Shown: positions 1-11,926 of the stretch, piece after piece
Position numbering within the stretch: position 1 is the stretch's first letter
Layout: each line of letters starts with the position of its first letter
Source of the DNA: Corylus avellana
Lineage: Eukaryota > Streptophyta > Magnoliopsida > Fagales > Betulaceae
DNA length: 64,000 nucleotides
Direction: 5' to 3'
Assembly: GCF_901000735.1 (NCBI RefSeq)
Contig: NC_081551.1
Coordinates: forward strand, 9,690,101 to 9,754,100
The notes under the pieces: model-generated
What the model was told of the DNA's origin: nothing
Databases searched by the model: none
Seen by the model: the letters and a program-made list of their open reading frames with translations, nothing else
Translations under genes and position numbers: made by a program

Positions 1-264
1 AAATTCAAAACATAAATGTTATCTCAAAAACAAAAAAATGTAATTGTATATAAATACACAAGTAATACAATTATGTGTTATCACTATCAGCATTTCAAAT
101 TTGATTTCTAACTTGGTATCAGAGCCTCCTAATCTTAAACCACCATTTCATTTAGAATCCCTTCGCACGCAATGGCAACGTCAGACATCTCAACAACCTT
201 TGTTCTACCCAATATTACTCCTTCGGCATCTATCAAACTTGATGAGTCCAATTATCACAATTGA
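1..264 (+). mobile_element. Truncated Ty1/copia 5' end (LTR tail, PBS, start of gag)
   Basis: The sequence at 114-126 (TGGTATCAGAGCC) is the usual initiator-Met tRNA primer-binding site placed just after a plant LTR. Bases 1-112 are therefore probably the end of a 5' LTR. A gag-like frame starts at ATG 172 and reads into the L-D-E-S-N-Y motif typical of copia gag N termini, then hits TGA at 262-264 where Trp is expected. No further copia coding follows, so this is a remnant cut by the left window edge. Confidence 0.6.
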
Positions 265-270
265 ATTTCT

Positions 271-338
271 CAATTTTTACTTGTTCGTAGCCATTACAAA
301 TTCACAATTTTTACTTGTTCGTAGCCATTACAAATTCA
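271..338. repeat. Two-copy 34-bp tandem repeat
   Basis: Bases 271-304 and 305-338 are the same 34-bp unit, starting CAATTTTTACTTG and ending CAAATTCA, directly repeated. It lies just downstream of the broken copia gag start and explains the repeated peptide in the local reading frame. Confidence 0.85.
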
Positions 339-480
339 TTTTGGCTCGGTTAAATGCCATATTCACATACTTCCACCGTCTATTCTTGCTTCTAATTTTC
401 TCGTAAAAAAGAGAAAAAATAAATAAATAAATAAAGAGAAATGCTTCTTTGTATCTTAACATCCATCTAGCATACATACT

Positions 481-501
481 GAGTTGGCATGCTCCATCCA
501 T

Positions 502-545
<44 letters not shown>

Positions 546-591
546 AATATTAAAAATTAAAAAACTAATGATGAATGGAGCAGGCCAACTC
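481..591. repeat. Short inverted-repeat element with AT microsatellite loop
   Basis: A 22-bp arm at 481-502 (GAGTTGGCATGCTCC...) is inverted with two mismatches at 570-591. The loop holds an (AT)n run at about 509-538. This could be a small MITE or a cruciform-forming palindrome. No target duplication was identified. Confidence 0.55.
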
Positions 592-1289
592 AACTAAAAT
601 TGACGCAAAATAAAATAATATAAAAAGATAAAAATAAAAAGCATTTTTCAAAAATAAATGAGTCCAATAAAGAACTTCGATGCTGCTTGTCCACCGTCTA
701 TTTTTGCCAGTTATTCTGGGCAATGCCAAAATTTGCACCTTAAGGAAACTCCCATTCAAACAGGGATTTTTGTCATCGGCTTTAAAAAAATACAAAGTCA
801 TAAGTAGATATCCATACTTCAAGTTACTTTAAATAAAAAGGATTGAAATTGAATGCACAAAATATTCTCTATCCAGGGAGGCAGAAGCAGCCCTCTGCCA
901 TACACAATTTCAGTAAATTGCAAAGAGTAAAACAAAACAGCATGTACAAAAATTCAGCACAAAAACGTCATTTCACCAGTCATAAATTCCAAAATCTTAG
1001 TTACATTAGAAATTTTGACCATTGAGCTTCTTTACACTTGCAAGAATGTTTCATTTTCTCCATCAATGACTCGTATATAATAAGATATTACAGTAAAAAC
1101 TTCTGACAACCTCTTAATATAGAAATACAAACATATAAATCCGTGATTAAAAATAACAAGAGACTGAAAGACCTATCTAACATGATACATGTGCTAAGAT
1201 AGAAGTACAGTTACCATGAATAGCAATTGCCAAGCAACAACAACAAAGAATATCTAATCAGTATGACTCCCTCAAGCACACCCACAAGC

Positions 1290-4200
1290 TTAAGCAATTG
1301 CATACTTGATCGTCTCCGACTCTTCCGGCCGCCACATGGACTTCTGAACACACAGCAATCCCTCACTGTCCTTAGAGTAGGTCAAGCGGACTTCCCAGTG
1401 CATGGACTTGAGCATGTTCTCCAGCTCATTGATGGTCTCAACATTGTCACGAACTATAAGCTTTCCTTCTGGCCTGAGGATCCGATCAACCTCTGCGACT
1501 ACAGCAACTAAGTTGCACCTGTAAGACCCCGCACACAATTGTAAATTAGAGCAAAACAAATCAAGCAAACAATATTTTAGTGCGAAGAAAGAGAAGTGGA
1601 GTATTATTTCTACACACCTCTTTTTAACCTTGGAGAACAGATGGTCTGCATGGAGAAGATCATAGGACCTAGGGTACGTGTTAAATGATTCACACCAATC
1701 ATGATATATACCAAATAGACCTCGTTCATAAATAATGGGTAGCGTATCTGGGGAGTCTATGGAGACCACATTCATGACCCAAACGCTCAAGTCTTTCAAA
1801 GCTGCAGCAAATCTGCAAGCACAAGCAAATATCAGAAGCAAAGAGAATAAACAAAGCTTTCTCCCACCCAAACAATCGAAAGAACTAAATGCTACTCAAG
1901 AAACAAATCAATTTTGCTTACCCTCCATAAACAGAATTCATGTCCATGGCATTCCTCACATTTGACCAGTTAATCCCAATCCCATTAAGATAGGACTTGG
2001 TCACTACGTGTTTCCAGTGCTCATGATCTGCAGTAAAATCCTCAGGAGCAGTTTTACCATAAACACCGACCTGAGAACTCAACAACCAGTAAGGTGCTTT
2101 TTCCAACCTAGCTGGCCATTGCTCTGGCCATTGTGATCCACGCACTGATGCATCTACAGGCACTTTGTGCATGCACGCTTGCAACGGCACATTCCTATGC
2201 CCATCAAGCAGATAAACAGTCAATCGGTTAGCCACAGTGCTAGAAAATTATGGGTGATTCTGGGTTCTGGGTTCACATCAGACAAAATGCTTTTTTGGCA
2301 ATAACTTTCAGCTAACGGGGGACACAGTTTATGTTTCTTCCCAGTCTTTTGTGCAAATTTAGGAACACCGAGAAAATGTGTTACAGAGTAGAAAACATAT
2401 CACTGGGCTCATTCAGCCATAACCAGAGCATATTTCTTTTACTCCAACCAAAATGAATCTTTAGCCAACAAATCTCCAGGAAAAAGGAAATCTAAGGGTC
2501 GATTTGATAAAATTTTGAGAAGTGATTTTTGTTTTAGATTTTGAAAAGAGTTTTGAAAAAAGTAAAAATTGAAAATTGATTTGGTGGAAGATAGATTTGA
2601 AAAAAGTGTTACATGTGGGATCCACAAGCAAAAATTCGTTTGGTAAAATTTTGCATAGTGTTTTTATAAAATAAAAAATTGAATAGTGTTCCCCAAAATT
2701 TAAAAAGAACAAAAATATTGTAATTTACGCTCCACAATGGTCACTGCTGAGCCATCATTCCTACGGGGCAGCTGGACATTCCTGGCCATCGTATGCCTGT
2801 CAGAAGTTCGTTGCAGCCATCGCAAGGTGGCCAGAAGTTCATGCCAGCCACCACGGGCCCATCAAAAAGTTCATGGCAGCCACGCGGAGCTGGCGGAAGT
2901 TCATGGCAGGCACCACAAGGCCACCGGGCAACCCTTACAAAGCTGCCAGACGTTCCTAGCAGCCACCATATGGCAGCCAGAAGTTCCTGGAAGCCACCAC
3001 AGGGCAACTAAAAGTTCCTAATCGTCACTGGGAGGCCATTGACAGTTCATTGCGGCCACCGCAGGGCCTTCGAAAGTTCCTAGCGGCCACCTCGAGGTTG
3101 CCGGAAGTTCATGGTGACCACAGCAGGGATGCCAGAAGTTCCTAGCAATTATTTTTAAAGAAGTGTTTTGTGTATTTTTTTTTATAACTATTTTGTGGAA
3201 AGCTATTTTTTAAAAAAACGAGTTTTGTGGTTTGTTTTGAAAAGTATGTTAGTGGTGGGGGCCACATCCAAAAATCCATTGGTTATTTGAGAGAGTTTTC
3301 TGCGTTTGAGAAGTGAAAAGACTCTTTGAAAAGTTTGCCAAGCAGACCCTTAAATTCTACATTCGATGATATAATATAACTTTCATGTGTCAACTATTGA
3401 GAAAGATTACCAGGCTGCATTTGGATCATCATGCTCTGGGCACATAGGAGGTTCACTTTTTGATCTTTTCTCATAGCACTCATTAGAAGTAGGCTTCTTA
3501 AATATAGCAGCACCTACTTTGTTTACTTTATCCTTGCTAATCGACACTAGTTCCCAGCACATTGCTTTTGTTAGATCCTTCATCGCTGCAAAATTTTCCC
3601 ACAAAATGCCCAAGTTGTGAGATTCATTATCAACTCAAGCTCTGTCAAGCGATTCAGAAATAAGGGATTCAGAACCTACCACTCCATATTCCAACATCTT
3701 CAGGAAGCTTCTGATAAACTGGAGTAGCAGACCAGACAAAGAAACCACCAGGTCGCAACACACGGTTCAGCTCCAATAGAAGTTTACCACCTGCATAGAG
3801 TAATTAGAAGTTAACTTCCAAAACAAAGGGAACTGTCAAATGGACGCCAGCCAGATCACGACAATCTGTCAGAGCAGGTAGGTTCAAGACCCAAAACATC
3901 AAAATATAAATAAGATTTCAAATTTAGTAAGAGAGAAAACAGCATTAAAAAATATCAAGCTTGAATCACTTTGAGCTCATTCAATCACCACTCTCCAAAT
4001 TTAACCATTGGTGTACCTTCAATGTGCCATGGAACTCTACAGCGTGCACAGTGGACAACATCAAAAACTCTACTGGGGAATGGAAGTCTCTTTGTGCCCA
4101 TCACAGCAGATATACCAGGAATTCCCCTTTCAAGTGCAAATTGAACTTGGGCTTCATGTTCATCCTTTGGAGCAAATGACATAGCAAGCACGTCTCTGTC

Positions 4201-6254
4201 AAAGAGATAGCCTCCAAAGCTAGCAACCCCACATCCAACATCCAAAATAACACGGGAGCGTTTCCCCCAGGCAACATCAGACACAGACTGCATAAAACAT
4301 GCCATTGAAATTTAGCAAAATTTGTTCAACAATGTCAAGGAAAAAAAAACTCGTTATTAACATTTTTTCCCAAGCGTTGTGAGAACTAACTAAGATTGTG
4401 TATAGCTAATTAATAACCAATCAAAAATAATGTCAAATATTTTTTTTTAAAGCAGAAAAATATATGAGAATATTTCCTAGCGGAATAAAGCTTCCTTATT
4501 TCCAGGACATGTTTTCCCCAATTCTTAATTGGTTTTGATTGCTCACAAGTTTGAGCCAACAATTATTACTTATTAGATGTAAGGTTGCTTAAATCATCAT
4601 GTTTGAAAGGAAATTTTTCCAAAGCAGGGTTTCAGGGCATGGTTTAGAGAACTATGATGATATTCAGAAAGAAGCGTCATGTACCCATCAACTGTCAAAA
4701 GAACAATGAACAAATTTCTGTGTACACACTCACAAACAAGCACGCATACAATTGGTAAGAAAAATGCAACCAATTAATGTACAAAAGTTGAAGAAGCAAG
4801 AGCAGCATGAAAGGTAATATGGAAATAATGGAGTTTGATAAGTATCAAATGACTTACTTCTTGTATAAAGTCAATGTAATGAAGAGCACCATGCTTAAAT
4901 TGGGTTCCCCCACCAGGAAAAGTAAGATATTCGCCAGTAACTTTCACCCAATTCTGATGTCCCTTAATTTGCGCAAGCTTGGTGTGGGGAACATTATAGT
5001 ACCAGATCTGCAGGAAAGTGCTTTATCAGTTCATCTCACAAAGAAGAAGACAAAGTACAAATGAATTTGATATAATTTTATTGAGTATACCTTTTCCCTG
5101 CATTTAGGCCACTCAATTGAGCGTCTATATCCTTCAGGAAGAGAAACCAGGCAGGTGGGGGATGCTTCTGGGCAGTGCCTCTCTCGATGTTCATAATGCT
5201 TGGTACTTCTAAGACTCTTGATTGCTTGCAAATTGTCGAGGCATGGGATGTAATCAGGCCCAGCAGTGACATTGCAAACTTTCCAAGTATAACCAGTCTG
5301 TTGTGTAGATGTTTGAACCTCCTCATTCTTTGACTCTGTCGCTTGAGTTGACCAAGCCCCAACTTTAGTAGTAGTTTCATTCAAAAGCTCCGATTGAGCC
5401 CCAGAAGGAAATACCTCACTTGAACTCTGGTTTGGGGCCTGACCATTTTCCTTTTTCTCGCTGGATTTTTCATCCGACTCCTTATTATCATTTTGCTCCA
5501 CCTTCTCCTCTATCTGACCATCCACCTTTTCTTCTTCCTTTGTTTCATCCAGGTTCTCTGATTTCTTCTCACTCTCACTCGAATTAGATTTCTGTTCGGT
5601 CTCATCCAAGTCAGATTTTTTCTCACCAGAGCCCTCTTCAGAATCACCTTGTCCATCAGAACCATTCTCACCTCCATCAGTTTTTGTCTCCCCACCGTCT
5701 GAATTTGTTTCTTCCTTATCTGTTTTAGTTTCCTCGATATCTTTTTTAGTTTCCTCGGTATCTGTTTTTCTTTCTCCATCTTCTGTTTCAGTATTTGATC
5801 CATCATCTGACTTAGTATCTTCATTTGGATCAGGCTTTTCCTCCGGCTTCTCTTCAAGCTTTTCCTCCGCCTTCTCTTCAGGCTTTTCCTCCAGCTTCTC
5901 TTCAGGCTTTTCCTCAGGCTTCTCTTCCAGCTTCTCCTCATCTTGGACTTTTTGTGAATTAGAGTTGCTCTCAGAATTCACATTAATGTCTCCTTTAGTT
6001 GCGTCCTCAGGCAAATCACCCGGATTATCCTCAAATTGCGGAGTATTACCCACATCCTTCTCGCTCACTCCTCCCTTCACCTCATTCTTATTCTCCTGGG
6101 GCACATCCACATTTTGCACAGGAACCACGGACGATGATGTCATCATCCAAACGCCAACCAAGCAAAGTCCCACGAAAATTACAATCGACACTGTCGAGCA
6201 GTAAGATGACGATGATCTTCTGTTGTCTACTCTAGTATATTTCCCTAACGCCAT
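1290..6254 (-). CDS. Probable methyltransferase PMT26-like (QUASIMODO2 family)
   Basis: Eight exons join in frame with GT-AG introns, high to low coordinate: 6254-5091, 5007-4858, 4287-4017, 3790-3680, 3585-3411, 2194-1922, 1812-1618 and 1518-1290 (stop included), giving 855 residues. This is close to the length of Arabidopsis PMT26, which I recall as about 830. It is a type II Golgi protein: a short basic N terminus, a membrane segment at about residues 19-40, a very acidic Glu/Lys-rich stem with repeated EEKPEEK units up to about residue 300, then the Methyltransf_29 (DUF248) domain. The SAM-binding motif [13 protein letters not shown] is near residues 452-464. Conserved blocks such as [20 protein letters not shown] and LIVRD are present. 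Family members are implicated in pectin (homogalacturonan) methylation in the Golgi; the substrate here is inferred. Start ATG 6254 follows a 5' UTR intron acceptor. Intron 5 carries a transposon. Confidence 0.93.
2491..3355. mobile_element. Non-autonomous TIR transposon in PMT intron 5
   Basis: The left end near 2491 (TAAGGGTCGATTTGATAAA) and the inverted right end near 3355 (TAAGGGTCTGCTTGGCAAA when reversed) match as terminal inverted repeats, followed by AT-rich subterminal sequence on both sides. The end sequence resembles Harbinger/Tourist or hAT-type termini. A clean target duplication was not resolved. The element lies wholly inside the intron between PMT exons 5 and 6 and carries an internal GC-rich repeat array. 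It has no transposase. Confidence 0.6.
2793..3150. repeat. GC-rich degenerate minisatellite inside the intronic transposon
   Basis: About ten imperfect copies of a unit of roughly 35-40 bp recur here, each with a GGCAGCCACCACAGGGC-like half and a CCAGAAGTTCCT-like half. The block is much richer in G+C than the surrounding intron. It leaves open frames on both strands (for example 2741-3007 minus), which are by-products of the repeat, not genes. Confidence 0.8.
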
Positions 6255-7191
6255 GTTTTCTTCACACAACTATTCCTGGATAATTTAAAACCTGGAAAAT
6301 CAAAACATAGTCAAAACCCATCTAACAAAACTCCAACAAATCCAACAGAATTGACTTATAAGTTCAACAATCACACCTCTGTCTAACAACAAGATCCACC
6401 TAGTCTACGACATTAATAACAATAAGAAAGAATTGCCAACATGTCCAAATCTGCAACTACTAAAACCCATTAACTGCTGTACTAGATTCAAACATTTAAT
6501 GATGAAAGACAACAGATTGGCCTATCAATACCAATAAATATCAAAATGATGACTATATTTAGTAGCGTTTCATAGAGCATCCATCTCAAAAGCTTAAGTT
6601 AGTAAGTGGAAAGGCTCAATTAGTACATAAATCCATGTCAAAAGTACACAAATAATCAATGCGGTAATCACCGAGATCCCAACACTATGATTCATAAATG
6701 GCATCCAAACCTTGAACTTCACAAACATACAGCCTATTCATGTTCAGATTCAAGAAATCAAGAAATGACACCTAAGAGCAGTCACTATGGACACAATACA
6801 CGAGAAACTAAATAGATCTCCACCGCATCTTAGCGAAAATCGGCTGAAATAGCTGGGCCAAAGTATACGCAATAAGAAACAAACAAAATCAACGACCTTG
6901 CATTAGATCTGCATGTAATCGCATTACAACTATGGAATTCACCAACATTAGAATATGAAAATTAGGAAATCTAGCATTAATTCAGCTCAAATGCGAGTGT
7001 GATAAACACATACACACAGACAAAAAAAAAAAAGAAAGAAAGAAAGAAAAAGAAAATACAAGAATACATAATCAAAGGAATGGCAAGAGATCCAGCTATC
7101 TGAATAAACCGAATTCCAGGTACCTTTATCGGAAAAATGAGAGCAGATCTGAGTGGAGCAGAGGTAGAGGCTAGTCCTCCATTTTCTGAGA

Positions 7192-7226
<35 letters not shown>

Positions 7227-7255
7227 ATTGTTGCTTGGAACAGAGAATGAATCGA
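6255..7255 (-). other. 5' leader and leader intron of the PMT gene
   Basis: Upstream of the PMT start codon, on the minus strand, an acceptor (TTTTCCAG) lies near 6292. A good donor (AAAG|GTACCT) lies at 7124/7123. Together they suggest a leader intron of about 830 bp and a leader exon from about 7124 to about 7250. The leader exon contains a (CT)n tract (GA on the plus strand at about 7187-7223). The transcription start is not determinable from sequence alone. Confidence 0.55.
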
Positions 7256-7434
7256 AGAAGTGAATGACTATTAATAGCAAAGAGAAAGCGAGGATTGGAG
7301 TTGCTTGCTCTTCAAATTACTTCCTCCTATCCATGTATTATAAAATAATAAATTCGAAAGATTTGAGAAAGAGAGGAAGAAAGGGACGGCCTTTGATTCT
7401 TGAAGAACGCAGAGAGAGAGAGAGAGAGAGAGAG
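7187..7434. repeat. Two (GA)n microsatellites
   Basis: Runs of GA dinucleotides lie at about 7187-7223 and 7410-7436. The first falls in the predicted leader exon of the PMT gene, where it reads as CT on the transcript strand. Pyrimidine-rich (CT)n tracts are common in plant 5' UTRs. Confidence 0.85.
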
Positions 7435-7904
7435 AGCCTGCCACAAGAAGGCCGTAAAATCAGTGGGGATAAATATATTTACACACGACATGGTGCAGTA
7501 AAATCGTAACTCCGCAGTAAAACAATATTAACCTCTTATTATACAATTCTTTCTCAACTGTTGTAAATATAACTAAAAGTAGGTCATATTTCACTAACAA
7601 TATATGGTTTTTCAATGGATATAACTAAAAGTAGGTCAAATTTCACTAACATGATAATTCACTTCATCACATATTGATAAAGTATAACGTTTGCTTAGTT
7701 TTTAAGTTTTCATGATAATTATGAACCGTAATGATGGCCTTCACCTTATTCAATATAAAATTTGGTGCATAATTTGTATAAAAATTACAACACATATGCC
7801 GTAATTTAGATTCTGTTAAAAAAATTACAACACATATACCTTTATGCACAATGTCCATAAGGTAACCATAAGCTGATACAAAATAAATTTGGACTTTTAA
7901 TAAA

Positions 7905-8300
7905 GGGAAAATTACAGTTTATCACTTTAAAGTTGACAGCGTTTTTCAATTTGAACACCAAAGTTTTAATTTTTACAATTTTACCAATTGTATCAAAAAC
8001 TTCCTATATTGCCCCTACTTTTTATTTTTTTATTTTTTATAAAAAAAAAATTAAAAAAAAATTCAGGGTGGCCGTAGCCACCCATTTGCTCATCTGGCCA
8101 ATTTTGCACCCTTAAATTTTTTTTTTTCATAAAAAAAAAATAAAAAAAATTAGTGGCAATATGGGAATTTTGGGATAATATTGGTCGAATTGAAAAAAAA
8201 AATTGAAACTTTGTGGAGGTGGATTGCAAAAATTGAAACTTTGATGTTTAAATTGAAAAACGATGTCAACTTTGGGAGGATAAACTTTGGAGTCGATATG
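7905..8300. mobile_element. MULE-like non-autonomous foldback element
   Basis: The left arm (about 7914-8010, TTACAGTTTATCAC...AAAGTTGACAGCG...) is inverted at the right (about 8205-8300, reversed AAAGTTTATCCTCCC AAAGTTGACATCG). The style, including repeated CAATTT and AAAGTTT words, matches the TIR of the Pack-MULE at 25081-26376. There is no coding content; the middle has a short GGTGGC/GCCACC hairpin. The outermost right bases are diverged and no target duplication was found. Confidence 0.55.
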
Positions 8301-8889
8301 AACAATTGATAGACAGTGCAAAAATTGTATTAAAAAGTATACAATTTTGACGCGTGAGACACATCAAACAAGAAGTAAATTCAACAACTTACTACCTTGC
8401 AAAAACAGCCACAAATCAATAACAAATGAAAGTTTATCCCAAATCCATCTTAGATATTATACTTAATGAACAAATTGTTTCATCTTGATATATTAACTAA
8501 AGTCTTAAAGCTTTACTTTAAAAAATAATAATAATAATGTTAATGTGCAACTGATAGTGACGGTAATATAAATAGTATTACGGCTAATACAAAACGACGT
8601 GAAACATACAGCCGATCCACTATCTAAAGAAGAAGAAATCGAAGCACCGACTCAAGTAAGACAGCCACTGCAAGCGACATTTATGCCATTGTAATAGATT
8701 ATTAATTGGTCCAAGCCATCCACGCAAGAGTCAAAATCGATCGTTACTGTTCATCCATCACAGATCTAAGACCATAACAGTGATGGTATGAGAACTCAAA
8801 AAGGAAAACAAAAAATTATATCTGGATTAGAAGATTAATATTATGTTTTTTATATTAAGGGTTAAATACTCTTTTGCCAAATAATTCTA
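8301..8889. other. Intergenic sequence, nothing recognised
   Basis: This is AT-rich DNA without convincing coding potential, RNA gene or repeat structure that I can see. Confidence 0.5.
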
Positions 8890-9050
8890 AAAGTCTCTCT
8901 TGTGTTCATCTTAAGTCTCTCTAAGAATGACGTGACTATTAAAATCATTATTTGATCAAAATTCAATAATAATCAATTACACGTCCAATTGTGATTTTAA
9001 TAGTCATATCATTCTTAAAGAGACTCAAGATGAACATAAGAGGGACTTGT
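8890..9050. mobile_element. Short foldback MITE
   Basis: The left arm from 8890 (AAGTCTCTCTTGTGTTCATC...GACTATTAAAATCA) and the right arm up to 9050 are inverted copies of about 55 bp with a few mismatches. They surround a short spacer. No transposase and no clear target duplication were seen. Confidence 0.65.
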
Positions 9051-9080
9051 AGCATTACTTCTCTTTTGCCCCTAGCGTTT

Positions 9081-9374
9081 CAATACTTTATTTTTTTTTT
9101 CCTTTTAAGGTTTCATTTTTATCACTAGAGTTATATGTGATTTTCATAAAGATCAAGACAATACTTCTGTTAAAATTTCATTCAAAACTTAACAGAATGC
9201 CATGTCAACACCAATCAAAAGTCGCCACAATACTTTATTTTTTTTTCCTTTTAAGGCTTCATTTCTATCACTAGAGTTATATGTGATTTTCATAAAGATC
9301 AAGACAGTACTTCTGTTAAAATTTCATTCAAAACTTAACAGAATGTCATGTCAACACCAATCAAAAGTCGTCAC
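9081..9374. repeat. 147-bp tandem duplication
   Basis: Bases 9081-9227 and 9228-9374 are two nearly identical direct copies. They share the poly-T block, the TATCACTAGAGTTATATG segment and the CATGTCAACACCAATC segment. No coding function is apparent. Confidence 0.85.
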
Positions 9375-10053
9375 ATGTCATCTTGATATATTTTTTGAAA
9401 AAATTATATTTTTTTAAAAAATATAATTATATGAAATTATATAATTTTATATTATATATAATTTTTTATATATTTTTTAAATTATAATTTTTTTTTTTCT
9501 GAGGATCTAGGGTCTTATTTCATTGGAAACAAAAATAATAATAAAATAACAAAATGAAAATACAAAAAAATAAATAAAAGAGCAGGCCATGCAAACACGT
9601 TCAATCATTTCTCTTATTAAAAATGATTGAGTGCTGGCTTTAATTAGTGAATGTCGGTGCAAGAGAATTTTCCGTCAGGAAGACCGCAAGACGCGCCATG
9701 TGCCTGAATTAAACCAAACACCGACTAATGATAATAAAGACGAATCTAGAAAAAAACAAAATTTATATGACAAACACTAATTTCCGACTTTTACTCGAGA
9801 GAGATCATCCAATTGCCGACAGCTCCATTCCTGGGTCCCGCTAAGCGTGATTGTTGGAAATTTGACTGGGCCCGGCAGCATCATGTACCGTCACCATGAT
9901 GATCTTACGGTTCTAAATGTCTACGCTGGTGTACGCAAATATAACTCAGACGCGCCGTTCGCTGCCTTCTACAATTCCTAATTTCCTAGGATCCAGATCC
10001 TGTGAGGTTTTTTTTTTATTTTTTATTTTCGAGCAAATAAGGCAAGGTAAATG
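9375..10053. other. Intergenic sequence, nothing recognised
   Basis: This is very AT-rich near 9400-9500, then mixed-composition DNA. A local hairpin lies near 9602-9632 (TCAATCATTT pairing with AAATGATTGA). No gene model is supported. Confidence 0.45.
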
Positions 10054-10155
10054 AATAAAAAACTGAAAAAGGGTTTCGCACCTCAACAACAAACTCAAAA
10101 CAGTAATAAAAAACTGAAAAAGGGTTTCGCACCTCAACAACAAACTCAAAACAGT
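10054..10155. repeat. 51-bp tandem duplication
   Basis: Bases 10054-10104 and 10105-10155 are identical or nearly identical direct copies beginning AATAAAAAACTG and ending AAACTCAAAACAGT. The duplication produces the repeated peptide in the antisense frame over this region. Confidence 0.9.
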
Positions 10156-10555
10156 AATACAATGCAAAAAATATAAATAAATAAGAAATGGGCCAAAAAA
10201 TGCTTGGTCCTCTGAATCTTGGTTAACAGACCAAGAAATGACACGATCAAAGTAATGTTTTAAGTAAACCAAAGATCTAACTAACTTTGAAACAATAACA
10301 TCCTACAAAAGGAAGCCGATGAAAGGAGCAGATCCCCGTGAGGTTGGGAAGAGGTGCGATAAACTAACAGAAATTATCTTCTACTACTTGAGGACGGTGA
10401 GCTTATGGTGAACCTCATTGCGATTTACTGTTTGACCGTTGGATTCTAGGCTATGCACAAATTTTGGGTGCACCGTGCATGGATGCCATCTTGATCAGCT
10501 TGGAGCAAAATATGTACAAACTGAAACTCAAGTGAGATACTTACAAAAGAATTAA

Positions 10556-10587
10556 GGGCGGGTTTGGCAAAACATTCCTCTCTTTTA

Positions 10588-10624
<37 letters not shown>

Positions 10625-11054
10625 TTTTCTTTCTTTTCTTTTTCTATTATCAAACAATTTCCTTCGCTCTTTTCTCACCAAAAAAAATAAATAAATAAAT
10701 TGTTTCACTTTTATATCATATCAATTTTCGTATTGCTATTCAAACAAATACCCACAACAAAACTTTTAAACAAATAGTCCCTTAGTGCTTGCAGAAGTGT
10801 TTGTTTTTTTTTAGCTTGTAAGAGCATGTTTGAAATTATATTTAAAACATAGAACTTTTAACTTAAAAAGCGTTTTTTAACAAAATCTTTATTTTTAAAT
10901 TTTTGCCAAAAGTGGGTTTTGGTCATTTTTATGCTTTTTAAACCTTTAAAATCGCTTTTAATTTTTTGAACCAAACGAATACTTTTTTCTTTAAACGGAC
11001 TTTTTGAATATTAAACGCACTTTTGAGCCCATCAAACACAATTCCAAACAGGCC
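10556..11054. mobile_element. TIR transposon (Tourist/Harbinger-like MITE)
   Basis: The ends GGGCGGGTTTGGCAAA (10556) and, reversed, GGCCTGTTTGGAATT (11054) are inverted repeats. Both are bordered by TTAA (10552-10555 and 11055-11058), consistent with a 3-4 bp target duplication. The interior is AT-rich and includes a long poly-T tract (about 10588-10623). There is no coding capacity. Confidence 0.6.
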
Positions 11055-11225
11055 TTAAGTCTGGATAGTGCTTGCTTTTGTAACACCCTCCATAAGCTCC
11101 TTGCATAATTCAGCCTTGTCGGTCATGCAGTGCTTGCATATAAACTCTCCATATTTTACAAAAGAAATGAAGAAGTAATATGGTATAATTCTAATAACAA
11201 TCATTGATATTTTAATACAGAGAAA

Positions 11226-11293
11226 TTATAAAAAATAAAAAATAAAAAAAATAAAAAATAAAAAATAAAAAAAAATAAAAAATAAAAAAATAA

Positions 11294-11339
<46 letters not shown>

Positions 11340-11348
11340 AAAAAAAAA
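11226..11348. repeat. A-rich (AAAAAT)n low-complexity tract
   Basis: About 120 bp are made almost wholly of short A runs separated by single T. It reads as a Phe/Leu/Tyr-rich open frame on the minus strand, which is an artefact of composition. Confidence 0.9.
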
Positions 11349-11926
11349 TACAGAGAAATTATGCTATATATATATACTAGTTGGAAGGCACATGCTTGAA
11401 TCCCTGTGTACAACAAAAAGAACTCTATGTACGAGTTAATCTCAATGGCACATACAAAAAAGAGCATATGGTTTTGTTCTTAATCTACTAATCAGGGGCG
11501 GAACTAGGATTTTTGGATTGGGGGACGAACTTATATAATACATAAATATATAGATATATATAGTCTTTATTTATAGGTATGTTTGTGCGTGTTTATGCTA
11601 AATAAAAACAAAGAACTCTTAAATTTAATTTCATATTAAATTGTACGCTATTACAAAAGTTGCATGTCTATAGAATCATCGTAGAAAAGATCAAGAGAAC
11701 TTTCTTTTCGAATACACAAGTTTCATATTTTGCTATAGACATGTACAAAAAAACAAAAAAACAAAAAAAAAAAATCCAAAAAAAGAACATTTCTCCTTTA
11801 AATTACGCTCGACGACGATCGCTAATGGAATAAAATTCATCCATTATCATCTCTGAAGTGAAAATTCTTAGCAATTTTTTTCTCAGTATAAACTACCAAT
11901 TGGTCTACAAGAAACTCATCTTCTAT

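Noticed and set aside
2741..3007. ORFs with repeated Cys-His-Glu-Leu units, like a zinc-finger or repeat protein
   Set aside because: They arise from the minisatellite in both strands and have no start context or conserved domain.
5510..5941. Alternative-frame Lys/Arg-rich ORF in the PMT exon 1
   Set aside because: It is a shadow of the Glu/Lys repeat in another frame; the family frame is clear.
11201..11467. Minus-strand hydrophobic ORF resembling a membrane protein
   Set aside because: It is wholly an A/T low-complexity tract; the apparent membrane segments come from composition.
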